A stretch of 64,000 bases of DNA, taken from contig NZ_OMPC01000011.1 of NCBI RefSeq assembly GCF_900312675.1, positions 268-64,267 of the forward strand. The letters run 5' to 3'. Every line of letters starts with the position of its first letter. Position 1 is the first letter of the stretch. The position numbers and the translations under genes were made by a program. Below are positions 1-8,088 of the stretch, one piece after another. This DNA is from Aliivibrio sp. EL58 (GTDB lineage Bacteria; Pseudomonadota; Gammaproteobacteria; Enterobacterales; Vibrionaceae). The notes beneath the pieces are model-generated. The model had not been told where the DNA came from. It saw nothing but the letters and a program-made list of their open reading frames with translations, and ran no database searches.

Positions 1-56
1 CATACACAGCTTTCCAGATTATTATTTATCTCTTATTGAGGTAGATAGAAAGAATT

Positions 57-176
57 TGCTTGGCGACCATAGCGTTATGGACCCACCTGATCCCATGCCG
101 AACTCAGAAGTGAAACGTAATAGCGCCGATGGTAGTGTGGGGTTTCCCCATGTGAGAGTAGGACATCGCCAGGCTT
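57..176 (+). rRNA. rrf: 5S ribosomal RNA
   Basis: About 120 nt closely matching the enterobacterial 5S rRNA, with the conserved core CCCATGCCGAACTCAGAAGTG and terminal helix TGCTTGGCGA paired with CGCCAGGCT. It is the last rRNA of an rRNA operon whose 16S and 23S genes would lie left of the window; bases 1-56 would be the 23S-5S spacer. Ends are set by comparison with E. coli 5S and could be off by 1-2 nt. Confidence 0.97.
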
Positions 177-183
177 TAAATTA

Positions 184-234
184 GTTTTTATCTTTTTAAA
201 GATAAAAACAGAATAAAACATAATATGTTTTATT
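184..234 (+). other. Two AT-rich hairpins between 5S and tRNA-Asp
   Basis: Two perfect inverted repeats sit back to back in the 5S-tRNA spacer: GTTTTTATCTTT/AAAGATAAAAAC (184-195 with 198-209) and AATAAAACAT/ATGTTTTATT (212-221 with 225-234). Neither has a clear U-tract, so they look more like processing or spacer structures of the rRNA operon transcript than terminators. The role is inferred. Confidence 0.55.
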
Positions 235-266
235 TAAGTAATAGCATTATGCTGAATAGACACTGC

Positions 267-343
267 GGAGTGGTAGTTCAGTTGGTTAGAATACCGGCCT
301 GTCACGCCGGGGGTCGCGGGTTCGAGTCCCGTCCACTCCGCCA
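267..343 (+). tRNA. tRNA-Asp (anticodon GTC)
   Basis: A complete 77-nt tRNA with an encoded CCA end. The acceptor stem GGAGTGG pairs with CCACTCC, the D-arm is GTTCAGTTGGTTAGAAT, the anticodon loop CTGTCAC has GTC at 301-303, the T-arm is CGGGTTCGAGTCCCG, and the discriminator base is G. It lies 90 nt after 5S, as in rRNA operons that carry a distal tRNA, so it is probably cotranscribed with the rRNA. It is the intact parent-like copy of the three degenerate units that follow. Confidence 0.97.
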
Positions 344-353
344 CTATACCAAG

Positions 354-384
354 AAAGCCCTAATCGAAAGATTAGGGCTTTTTT
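354..384 (+). terminator. Intrinsic terminator after tRNA-Asp
   Basis: A perfect 12-bp stem AAAGCCCTAATC/GATTAGGGCTTT with a GAAA tetraloop, running into a T-tract. It ends the rRNA-tRNA transcript. The same hairpin recurs after each of the three downstream tRNA-like units. Confidence 0.9.
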
Positions 385-424
385 ACGTCTGTATAAAGGT
401 AAAATGATGCAGAATAGACACTGC

Positions 425-532
425 GGAATGGTAGTTCAGTTGGTTAGGCTTTTTATTGGAGAGCTTACCGGCCTGTCACACCGGGGGACGTGTCGCTCTC
501 AAGGTTAATAGAAAGTCCCGTCCACTCCGCCA
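425..532 (+). ncRNA. Degenerate tRNA-Asp-like unit 1
   Basis: A 108-nt unit whose 5' end, anticodon arm and 3' CCA end match tRNA-Asp at 267-343, but with two replacements. AAT after the D-loop becomes a 19-nt segment GCTTTTTATTGGAGAGCTT, and the T-arm region (13 nt) becomes about 28 nt containing GCTCTC and AATAGAAAG. The two inserts are complementary (about 11 + 6 bp), so the RNA could form a long rod ending in the unchanged CTGTCAC anticodon loop. The acceptor stem has one mismatch. The T-loop is lost, so it cannot be a normal elongator tRNA. It may be a pseudogene or a tRNA-derived small RNA; expression is unknown. Confidence 0.7.
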
Positions 533-544
533 CTATACTAAGAA

Positions 545-572
545 GCCCTAATCGAAAGATTAGGGATTTTTT
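545..572 (+). terminator. Terminator after tRNA-like unit 1
   Basis: The stem CCCTAATC/GATTAGGG with a GAAA loop is followed by ATTTTTT. It is a copy of the terminator after the true tRNA-Asp. Confidence 0.8.
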
Positions 573-612
573 ACGTCTGTATAAAAGTAAAATGATGCAG
601 AATAGACACAGC

Positions 613-720
613 AAAGTGGTAGTTCAGTTGGTTAGGCTTTCTATTGGAGAGCTTAGCGGCCTGTCACTCCGGGGGACGTGTCATTTTTAAGGTTAATAGA
701 AAGTCCCGTCCACTCCGCCA
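613..720 (+). ncRNA. Degenerate tRNA-Asp-like unit 2
   Basis: The second 108-nt copy has the same two inserts at the same places. The 5' acceptor strand has changed to AAAGTGG (the true tRNA has GGAGTGG), giving two mismatches against CCACTCC. The 11-bp insert helix (GGCTTTCTATT with AATAGAAAGTCC) is better paired than in unit 1, but GCTCTC in the second insert is replaced by a T-rich run (ATTTTT), which removes the 6-bp inner helix. The anticodon loop CTGTCAC, discriminator G and CCA are retained. It may be a decaying duplicate or a tRNA-derived RNA. Confidence 0.65.
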
Positions 721-730
721 CTATACCAAG

Positions 731-758
731 AAAGCCCTAATCGGAAGATTAGGGCTTT
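731..758 (+). terminator. Terminator after tRNA-like unit 2
   Basis: The 12-bp stem AAAGCCCTAATC/GATTAGGGCTTT has a GGAA loop; the T-tract is interrupted (TTTCTT). This is the third copy of the repeated terminator. Confidence 0.75.
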
Positions 759-801
759 CTTGCGTCTATATAAAAGTAAAATGATTTAGAATAGACACTG
801 C

Positions 802-909
802 GAAGCGATAGTTCAGTTGGTTAGGCTTTTTATTGGAGAGCTTAGCGGCCAGTCACGCCGGGGGAAGTGTCGCTCTCAAGGTTAATAGAAAGTCCCGTTA
901 ACTCCGCCA
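802..909 (+). ncRNA. Degenerate tRNA-Asp-like unit 3
   Basis: The third and most decayed 108-nt copy. The acceptor strands are GAAGCGA and TAACTCC with several mismatches, and the anticodon loop has become CAGTCAC (position 33 T to A). The two complementary inserts, including GGAGAGC/GCTCTC, are kept, as is the CCA end. Decay increases with distance from the true tRNA, which favours tandem duplication followed by drift. The retained insert pairing leaves an RNA role possible. Confidence 0.6.
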
Positions 910-920
910 CTATACCAAGA

Positions 921-950
921 AAGCCCTAATCGAAAGATTAGAGCTTTTTT
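921..950 (+). terminator. Terminator after tRNA-like unit 3
   Basis: The stem AAGCCCTAATC/GATTAGAGCTT has one mismatch, then TTTTTT. It lies between the array and the convergent gene ending at 955, so it may serve both directions. Confidence 0.7.
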
Positions 951-954
951 ACGT

Positions 955-1389
955 CTATTGAGAAATTATGTTTTGCTCTAGTAGCATCGTTCTTAATTTT
1001 TCAACGCGCTTTTTATTTACACCAAAGTCAGAGTGTCCTGTACGAGACTCTGAACGAACAATAAGGTTACTCCCTTCTATTCTAAGCTCTAAATCATCAA
1101 CAAAGCGAAAGACAGTACTTGTCGATTCTATTCTGACGTAGTTTTCGCTCATAACTGCAATCTTTGCACCTTTGAGCTGCTCTGCTATTTGAGCGATAGT
1201 CTCTATTTTTGTATCGGGGTTATTAAGTGTGAAAGGGGCAGCGTTGAAATCAGCTCTAGTTTCTAATGTCGAGATGCAGTTAGGTTTATCAGCACACATC
1301 ATTTTTGACTTATCAGGCATATTATCGATTCCTTTACTGCAGGCGGTAAGTGTTAGCAATATTGAAAATATGGAGATTATTTTTATCAT
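955..1389 (-). CDS. DUF1499-family lipoprotein
   Basis: A 144-aa protein with a lipoprotein signal peptide (lipobox LTAC, Cys about residue 17) and a DUF1499-like body. The features are a Cys-rich start CADKPNCIST, a central FRFVDDLELRI, and the C-terminal signature RSESRTGHSDFGVNKKRVE. The family has no firmly established biochemical function; the sequence suggests a membrane-anchored periplasmic protein. It follows gltD in the same direction but is separated by a strong terminator, so it is probably transcribed alone. No clear ribosome binding site precedes the ATG. Confidence 0.8.
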   Translation of the reverse strand: MIKIISIFSILLTLTACSKGIDNMPDKSKMMCADKPNCISTLETRADFNAAPFTLNNPDTKIETIAQIAEQLKGAKIAVMSENYVRIESTSTVFRFVDDLELRIEGSNLIVRSESRTGHSDFGVNKKRVEKLRTMLLEQNIISQ

Positions 1390-1431
1390 AGGTCAGTTCA
1401 TTATTTTGAATAGGCGTTGTTAGTATAGAAT

Positions 1432-1459
1432 AAAAAAGGCCAACATCGAAATGTTGGCC
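1432..1459 (-). terminator. gltBD terminator
   Basis: On the minus strand a 9-bp stem GGCCAACAT/ATGTTGGCC with a TTCG loop is followed by TTTTTTA. It lies about 40 nt beyond the gltD stop. Confidence 0.88.
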
Positions 1460-1499
1460 AAAGGTTTGGAAGGAAACCTGAATTAATCTATATCAAAAA

Positions 1500-2972
1500 C
1501 TAGGATGCAGATAGCATTAGCGAATCCGCTTTTGCTTCTAGATTCGAGTTACCCATAAGATAAGCATCTACTTCTCTAGAACATTCACGGCCTTCATTAA
1601 TACAACGTACAATCAGGGATTGACCAGTACGCATATCACCAGCAGCAAATACACCTTTTTGATTGGTTGCATAGCCATCTGTTGCTACGTTGCCACGGTC
1701 ATCCAGTTTAATATCTAGTTGAGCTAATACACCTGTAGGTTCAGGGTGTAAGAAGCCCATCGCTAAGAATGCTTGATCACAAGGGATCACTCGCTCACTA
1801 CCAGCGACTTCATCAAATCCTGGACGTTCACCTGGTTTCGCGTCTTGCCAAACGATATCAGCAATACGAAGACCAGTTACATTACCAGCATCATCAGAGA
1901 TAAACTCTTTGGTTAAGATATTCCAATGACGCTCACAGCCTTCTTCGTGAGAAGTGGTTGTTTTCATGATCATTGGATATTGAGGCCAAGGCATATTTGC
2001 AGGGCGTTTCTCTGGTGGGATCGGCATGATCTCAACCTGAGTAATGCTTGCTGCGCCATGACGATTCGACGTACCTACACAGTCAGAACCCGTATCTCCA
2101 CCACCAATAACAACAACATGCTTACCTTTAGCATGGATCTCTTTAGTTTTAAGATCCATGTTATTAGCACGACGGTTGTTTTGACCTAAGAATTCCATAG
2201 CAAAGTGAACGCCATTGAGTTCACGTCCTGGAATAGGTAGATCTCTTGGTACTGTAGAGCCACCAGTGAGTAGAACGACATCGAAGTCTTGGCGTAATTG
2301 CAGTGCATTAATATCGACACCAATGTGAGCATTAACTTCAAACTTGATACCGGCATCAGCCATTAAGTTGATTTTACGATCAATGATGTCCATGCCTAAC
2401 TTGAAGTCAGGGATACCAAAGCGTAGTAGACCACCGACTTTTTCATCGCGTTCGTATACAGTTACAGAGTGGCCTGCACTGTTTAGTTGTTCTGCTGCGG
2501 CTAAACCTGCAGGACCTGAACCGATAATAGCAACTGTTTTACCTGTACGAGAACGAGGTTTTTTAGGCTGCGCGTACCCTTCACGGTACGCGGTTTCTAC
2601 AATCGTTTTTTCGATATTACAGATAGTGATTGGGTCTTGGTTAATACCAAGAACACAGGCACTTTCACAAGGAGCAGGACACACTCGGCCTGTGAACTCT
2701 GGGAAGTTATTGGTTGAACTTAAGATCTTCCACGCTTCTTCCCAGCTATCACGATATACCGCATCATTAAACTCAGGAATGATGTTACCAATAGGGCAAC
2801 CGTTGTGACAAAACGGCACGCCACAATCCATACAACGAGATGCTTGTGTACCAATCTTGTCAGCAAATTCATCATTCAATACAAATTCTTTATTGTCTTG
2901 AATTCGAACTGTTGGGTCGAGTTTCTTTGGTAGCTCACGACCATGTTCTAAAAATCCAGTAGGCTTACCCAT
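1500..2972 (-). CDS. gltD: Glutamate synthase (NADPH) small subunit
   Basis: A 490-aa beta subunit of NADPH-GOGAT. It takes electrons from NADPH through FAD and passes them to GltB for conversion of glutamine plus 2-oxoglutarate into two glutamates in the cytoplasm. Visible features are the N-terminal [4Fe-4S] cysteines (CMDCGVPFCHNGC, then CPAPCESAC), an FAD-binding IIGSGPAGLAAAEQL near residue 150, an NADPH-binding VVIGGGDTGSDC near 285, and a C-terminal FAAGDMRTGQS FAD motif. The ATG overlaps the gltB stop (TAATG), indicating translational coupling. Length is typical of the family. Confidence 0.96.
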   Translation of the reverse strand: MGKPTGFLEHGRELPKKLDPTVRIQDNKEFVLNDEFADKIGTQASRCMDCGVPFCHNGCPIGNIIPEFNDAVYRDSWEEAWKILSSTNNFPEFTGRVCPAPCESACVLGINQDPITICNIEKTIVETAYREGYAQPKKPRSRTGKTVAIIGSGPAGLAAAEQLNSAGHSVTVYERDEKVGGLLRFGIPDFKLGMDIIDRKINLMADAGIKFEVNAHIGVDINALQLRQDFDVVLLTGGSTVPRDLPIPGRELNGVHFAMEFLGQNNRRANNMDLKTKEIHAKGKHVVVIGGGDTGSDCVGTSNRHGAASITQVEIMPIPPEKRPANMPWPQYPMIMKTTTSHEEGCERHWNILTKEFISDDAGNVTGLRIADIVWQDAKPGERPGFDEVAGSERVIPCDQAFLAMGFLHPEPTGVLAQLDIKLDDRGNVATDGYATNQKGVFAAGDMRTGQSLIVRCINEGRECSREVDAYLMGNSNLEAKADSLMLSAS

Positions 2973-5900
2973 TATACTGCCTCCACTTCTTCCGTTTGTG
3001 CCTGTTGTGCTTCAGCTTTACGCTTTTGAAGAACCGCTTTGTAATCACGCGGCATCACTTTAGCCAGAGAGGCCAAGTTTGCTTCAAAGTTATCTAGGAA
3101 AGACTGAGCAACTTCACTTCCTGTGAATTCAACATGCTTAGTTAGCATTTCTAATAGAAGATCTTTATCTTCTTGTTCAATAGGGTCTAGGTCAACAAGT
3201 TCAGAATTGAGTTTCGATTCAAAATCACCAGACTTATCCCAAACATAGGCAACACCACCACTCATACCTGCCGCAAAGTTACGACCTGTAGAGCCAAGGA
3301 TTAGTGCGACACCGCCAGTCATGTATTCACAACCGTGGTCACCAACACCTTCAACGACAACTTTTGCACCTGAGTTACGTACACAGAAACGCTCACCGGC
3401 CATACCACGAATATAAGATTCGCCAGAAGTTGCGCCGTAGAAACAAACGTTACCTACAACAATATTATCTTCAGCAACAATCGTTGATTTTAGGTTTGGA
3501 TAAAGCACTAGCGTACCGCCAGATAAGCCTTTACCCCAGTAATCATTCGCATCGCCCTCGACTTCAAATTTCACCCCTTTAGCAAGGAAAGCACCTAGAC
3601 TTTGACCAGCAGAACCGTTGAACTTCACGTTCATTGGTTGCGGTAAACCTTGGTCTTTATAGATTTTTGAAATCTCATTCGACAGCATAGTACCTACACT
3701 TCGGTCGGTATTTAGGATATCGAATTCAGCAGTAACCGCTTCACCTTTTTCAAGTGCAGGAGTAGCGACTTGAATAAGTTTACGATCCAATACGTCTTCT
3801 AGATTATGCTGCTGTTTAATTTGGTTATAGATACCATCTTCAGCACGAGGTTGTTCAACGTGTAGTACTGGTGATAAATCTAAGTTTTTGTATTTCCAGT
3901 GGCCGATATCATCACGAACTTTCAGTTTATGAGATTGCCCAACCATTTCATCAATAGAGCGGAAACCTAGTTCTGCCATTATTTCACGTAGACCTTCAGC
4001 CATGTACTGGAAGAAAGTCACTACGTCTTCTACGCGACCGTCAAAGCGCTCACGAAGTGTTTTGTTTTGTGTTGCGATACCAACAGGACAAGTATTCTTA
4101 TGACACTTACGCATCATGATACAGCCTTCAACAACAAGAGCTGCTGTTGCAACGCCCCATTCTTCAGCACCAAGAAGTGTTGCTACTGCAAGATCTCGAG
4201 GTGTTTTCATTTGGCCATCAGACTGAACAACGATACGGTTACGTAACCCATTTTTCAGTAGTGTTTGGTGTGTCTCAGCTAGACCTAGTTCCCACGGAAG
4301 ACCAGTATGACGGATAGAAGACATTGGTGATGCACCCGTACCACCATCAAAACCGGCGATAAGAACGACGTCTGCTTTTGCTTTCGCTACACCAGAGGCG
4401 ATAGTACCAACACCCGCTTCAGATACTAACTTAACGTTAACGCGGCCTTTACGGTTGGCGTTTTTCAGATCGTAAATAAGCTGTGCTAAATCTTCGATTG
4501 AATAAATATCATGATGTGGCGGTGGTGAAATCAGACCAACTCCAGGAGTTGAGTGACGTGTTGCACCAATCCAATCATCGACTTTATCACCAGGTAGTTG
4601 ACCACCTTCACCAGGTTTCGCACCTTGAGCCATCTTGATTTGTAGCTCATCAGCGTTAGTTAGGTAGTAAGATGTCACACCAAAACGACCAGAAGCCACT
4701 TGTTTGATTGCTGAACGTTCCCAGTCACCATTATCTTTTTTCTCAAAACGAATCGGGTCTTCACCACCTTCACCTGAGTTAGATTTAGCGCCGATACGGT
4801 TCATAGCAACAGCAAGTGTTGAGTGAGCTTCGTGTGAGATAGAACCAAACGACATTGCTCCAGTAGCAAAACGTTTTAGGATTTTCTCAATAGGCTCTAC
4901 TTCTTCTAAAGGAATAGATCCTGCTGGATTTTTGATGAAATCTAATTGGCTACGCAGTGTTGCTGCATCATCACCTTGATCATCAACCGCTTTCGCGTAT
5001 TTCTTAAATTGACCGTAATCTTTATTACGAGTTGACTCTTGAAGTAGAGAAATTGTTTCAGGGTTAAACAGGTGCTTCTCACCACGTTGTTTCCACTGAT
5101 ATACGCCACCCACATCAAGTACTTGAACTGGGATTTCACGAGTTGGATAGCCAACACGGTGACGGATTAACACTTCTTTTGCGATATCATCAATCGTTAG
5201 ACCTTGGATACGAGAAACGGTCCCTGTGAAGTACTTATCAACTACTGATTTACTGATACCAAGTGCTTCAAAGATTTGAGCGCCATGGTATGACTGTAGT
5301 GTTGAAATGCCCATCTTAGAGAAAATCTTAAGTAGGCCGCCATTAACCCCTTTTCGGTAGTTATCAAACAATACTTTTGGATGTACCGTCGGGTCTAGCT
5401 TTTTAACACGTTGAAGTTCAACAATGGTTTCAATAACTAGGTATGGGTTAACCGCATTTGCGCCATAGCCAACCAAGGTTGCAAAGTGATGAGTTTCACG
5501 AGCATCGCCCGTTTCAATCACGATGTCACACTTAGCACGTAACCCTTTACGGATTAGGTGATGATGAACCGCACCAACCGCAAGCATTGCAGGGATAGCT
5601 GCGTGGTTTGAGTTAACTGCGCGGTCTGTTAGTAGAATGATAGAGTAACCATCAACGACGGCATCTTCAGCATACTGACAGATACGTTTAAGTGCACGCT
5701 CAAGCTTTCCTGAATCTTCATTGGCTTGGAAAACGATATCCAGTGTTTTTGCTTGTAGATGTTCGTTATCAATAGCACGCAGTTTTTCTAGCTCAGAGTT
5801 AGAAAGAACCGGTGATTCAAGTTCGACTTTCTGACAGTGCTCAGGCGTTTCAGCAAGTAAGTTTTGGTCTTTACCTAAGTAGGTGTTTAGCGACATAACC

Positions 5901-7519
5901 ATACGCTCACGGATCGGATCGATAGGTGGGTTAGTTACTTGGGCAAACAACTGCTTAAAATAGTTAGATAAATGCTGAGATTGATGAGAAAGGATCGCTA
6001 GTGGCCAATCGGCACCCATTGCAGTTAGTGGCTCATAAGCCGTTTTCGCTAATGGTAGGATGATCTCATTCACTTCTTCAGAGGTAACGCCAAACGCTTG
6101 TTGACGATTGAGTAGGCGCTCAGGAGAAGGTTGGCTGAATTGGTTTGTCGCTTCAGGCAGTTTATTTAAGCTTAGAAGGTTCTCTTCAACCCATTTTTCA
6201 TAAGGTTGTGATTTCGCAATGCCATCTTTTACTTCTTCATCAGAAATAATACGGCCTTGTTCTAAGTCAGCAACAAAGATACGACCTGGTTGCAGACGAC
6301 CACGGAATTCAATGTTTTCTGGTGCTATTTTTACAACACCAGATTCAGATGCCATCACAAGGAAGTCATCTTTTGTCACGGTATAACGAGAAGGACGAAG
6401 ACCATTACGGTCAAGTGTTGCACCTACTTGAACACCATCGGTGAAACAAACAGACGCAGGGCCATCCCAAGGTTCCATTACGTTCGCGTGGTATTGATAG
6501 AACGCGCGACGGGTAGGGTCCATGTTTTTATTTTCTTGCCACGCTTCAGGGATCATCATCATTAATGCGTGTGGCAAGCTACGGCCAGAAAGAACAAGCA
6601 GTTCTAGCGCCATATCGAAATTCGATGAATCTGAGCTGCCTTCCTGACAAATCGGAAGTAGCATATCCATTTCTTGTTGGCTAAATAGATCAGATTCTAT
6701 AATAGCTTCACGGGCTTTCATCCAGTTCAAGTTGCCACGAACTGTGTTGATCTCACCATTATGGGCAATGTAACGGAATGGTTGAGCTAGACGCCAGCGA
6801 GGGAAAGTATTAGTAGAGAAACGAGAGTGAACCAGCGCTAATGCCGTCACCATTGTTGGATTTTGTAAGTCTAGGAAGTACTGTGGAACTTGCTCAGTCG
6901 TTAATTGGCCTTTATAAACAAGTGTTTTGTATGATAGAGAGTTGATGTAGAAATCATCACCAATATTAGAAATACTTTCCAAACAGACTCGAACGGTGTA
7001 GTTGCGTAGAACATACAATTTACGTTCAAGCTCTTCTGGGGTAATTGATGGGCCACCAGAAATAAATACATGCTCAAATTGAGGCTCTGTACTTAGTGGA
7101 TCGTCGCCTAGCATTGAATTATCGACAGGAAGAACGCGATAACCAATGATTTCTAAATCAAGACGTTGAGCATTACGCTCTAAAATATCTCTACATTGTT
7201 GACGTTTATGCTCATCTTTAGGGAATAAGACAACACCAACACCGTATTTCTCAAAAGATGGCAGTTTAATACCAAGTTTTACGGCTTCTTCTAATAAAAA
7301 CTCATGAGGCTTTTGTAAAAGAATACCCGCGCCGTCACCACTGCATGGATCACAGCCTTGACCACCACGGTGTTCCATACGAGCAAGCATATCAAGTGCT
7401 TGAGTAACCACATCATGAGATTTACGGTTTTTGAGGTGAGCGACAAAACCGATACCACACGCATCATGCTCCAACTCGGGAGTATACATGCCTTGTGTAT
7501 TCTGCTCTCTATCTACCAT
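2972..7519 (-). CDS. gltB: Glutamate synthase (NADPH) large subunit
   Basis: A 1515-aa alpha subunit of glutamate synthase. The class II glutamine amidotransferase domain begins at Cys21 (HDACGIGF); the first 20 residues would be a cleaved propeptide, as known for this family. The central and FMN synthase domains follow (GAKPGEGGQLPGDKV, ISPPPHHDIYSIEDLAQL), then a 3Fe-4S cluster motif CIMMRKCHKNTCPVG and a C-terminal beta-helix (GGVALILGSTGRNFAAGMSGG). A strong ribosome binding site (GGAAGGA, 7 nt before the ATG) fixes the start. It is first gene of gltBD, divergent from yhcC-arcB. The upstream region carries a CRP-like site and a structured leader. Confidence 0.97.
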   Translation of the reverse strand: MVDREQNTQGMYTPELEHDACGIGFVAHLKNRKSHDVVTQALDMLARMEHRGGQGCDPCSGDGAGILLQKPHEFLLEEAVKLGIKLPSFEKYGVGVVLFPKDEHKRQQCRDILERNAQRLDLEIIGYRVLPVDNSMLGDDPLSTEPQFEHVFISGGPSITPEELERKLYVLRNYTVRVCLESISNIGDDFYINSLSYKTLVYKGQLTTEQVPQYFLDLQNPTMVTALALVHSRFSTNTFPRWRLAQPFRYIAHNGEINTVRGNLNWMKAREAIIESDLFSQQEMDMLLPICQEGSSDSSNFDMALELLVLSGRSLPHALMMMIPEAWQENKNMDPTRRAFYQYHANVMEPWDGPASVCFTDGVQVGATLDRNGLRPSRYTVTKDDFLVMASESGVVKIAPENIEFRGRLQPGRIFVADLEQGRIISDEEVKDGIAKSQPYEKWVEENLLSLNKLPEATNQFSQPSPERLLNRQQAFGVTSEEVNEIILPLAKTAYEPLTAMGADWPLAILSHQSQHLSNYFKQLFAQVTNPPIDPIRERMVMSLNTYLGKDQNLLAETPEHCQKVELESPVLSNSELEKLRAIDNEHLQAKTLDIVFQANEDSGKLERALKRICQYAEDAVVDGYSIILLTDRAVNSNHAAIPAMLAVGAVHHHLIRKGLRAKCDIVIETGDARETHHFATLVGYGANAVNPYLVIETIVELQRVKKLDPTVHPKVLFDNYRKGVNGGLLKIFSKMGISTLQSYHGAQIFEALGISKSVVDKYFTGTVSRIQGLTIDDIAKEVLIRHRVGYPTREIPVQVLDVGGVYQWKQRGEKHLFNPETISLLQESTRNKDYGQFKKYAKAVDDQGDDAATLRSQLDFIKNPAGSIPLEEVEPIEKILKRFATGAMSFGSISHEAHSTLAVAMNRIGAKSNSGEGGEDPIRFEKKDNGDWERSAIKQVASGRFGVTSYYLTNADELQIKMAQGAKPGEGGQLPGDKVDDWIGATRHSTPGVGLISPPPHHDIYSIEDLAQLIYDLKNANRKGRVNVKLVSEAGVGTIASGVAKAKADVVLIAGFDGGTGASPMSSIRHTGLPWELGLAETHQTLLKNGLRNRIVVQSDGQMKTPRDLAVATLLGAEEWGVATAALVVEGCIMMRKCHKNTCPVGIATQNKTLRERFDGRVEDVVTFFQYMAEGLREIMAELGFRSIDEMVGQSHKLKVRDDIGHWKYKNLDLSPVLHVEQPRAEDGIYNQIKQQHNLEDVLDRKLIQVATPALEKGEAVTAEFDILNTDRSVGTMLSNEISKIYKDQGLPQPMNVKFNGSAGQSLGAFLAKGVKFEVEGDANDYWGKGLSGGTLVLYPNLKSTIVAEDNIVVGNVCFYGATSGESYIRGMAGERFCVRNSGAKVVVEGVGDHGCEYMTGGVALILGSTGRNFAAGMSGGVAYVWDKSGDFESKLNSELVDLDPIEQEDKDLLLEMLTKHVEFTGSEVAQSFLDNFEANLASLAKVMPRDYKAVLQKRKAEAQQAQTEEVEAV

Positions 7520-7594
7520 AGATACATCCTTCCAGTATTATGCAGACACAACTTCTCTACGTAAGTTTCTGTCTAGTCCTTTGCTAAATTTTAA

Positions 7595-7636
7595 TCGAAC
7601 TTGCTGTGAGTTAGTCTCAAGAGGTAGCAAGTTTGA
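7595..7636 (-). other. Stem-loop in gltB 5' leader
   Basis: The arms TCGAACTTGCT and AGCAAGTTTGA form an 11-bp stem with one G-U pair. Inside is a second short stem, TGAG/CTCA, with loop TTAGT. It lies 76-117 nt before the gltB start and is not followed by a U-tract, so it is not a simple terminator. Function unknown. Confidence 0.5.
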
Positions 7637-7694
7637 ATCCATTCTGGCGCTTGCTGGCATCACTTAATATGACGTGCAAACGAACCCAATCCAT

Positions 7695-7710
7695 TGTGAT
7701 ATCTATCAAA
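7695..7710. promoter_or_regulatory. CRP-like site (also FNR-like)
   Basis: TGTGA-N6-TCAAA matches the CRP consensus TGTGA-N6-TCACA at 9 of 10 positions. The overlapping GTGAT-ATCT-ATCAA (7696-7709) matches the FNR consensus at 9 of 10. The centre lies about 42-46 bp upstream of the inferred gltB start site, where an activator would contact RNA polymerase. Which protein binds is not decidable from sequence. Confidence 0.5.
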
Positions 7711-8088
7711 TACATTTTTATCCGTTGTATTTGTTGTCTGAGGGTAGATATCACTATCGAAACACCACAACATTCATGTTGATGGCAAATTAAACTATTT
7801 TACGATGTAACTATCCTACATTTTTGTCATATTAAATACCAACGAAAGTTGCACGTAATTTTCACTTTTTTTACTCAAAATGAATAAGTATTTATAATAA
7901 TTCGGCTTTTTTCGCATTTAACCGCCACTTTATGCGTCTTTTATTGATATAAATTACAATTGCGAGTGACGGTTTTCGCTATTATTTACGGTCTTTTTTT
8001 ACAAACGAGTTAGCAACTTTCACAAATAGAATTGAGACTTCTTTTTATTTGTGAACTAAGTGCTTGATTTACTTAATTGGTTATCGCG

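Larger units (their letters stand above)
7520..8088. promoter_or_regulatory. Divergent gltB / yhcC-arcB control region
   Basis: A 569-bp region between divergent operons with no supported gene. It holds a stem-loop in the gltB leader (7595-7636), a likely gltB promoter near 7664-7672 (minus-strand CATATTAA), and a CRP/FNR-like site at 7695-7710. From about 7830 to 8088 it is very AT-rich. In E. coli the same divergent region is controlled by Lrp, IHF and CRP; only the CRP-like site is visible here by eye. Confidence 0.6.

Noticed and set aside
225-690. Short open frames across the tRNA-Asp and tRNA-like units
   Set aside because: They translate through tRNA sequence and terminators, have no ribosome binding site, and are explained by the RNA features.
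425-909. Three additional functional tRNA-Asp genes
   Set aside because: All three lack the T-loop GTTCGA and have disrupted acceptor or anticodon stems, so they cannot be normal elongator tRNAs.
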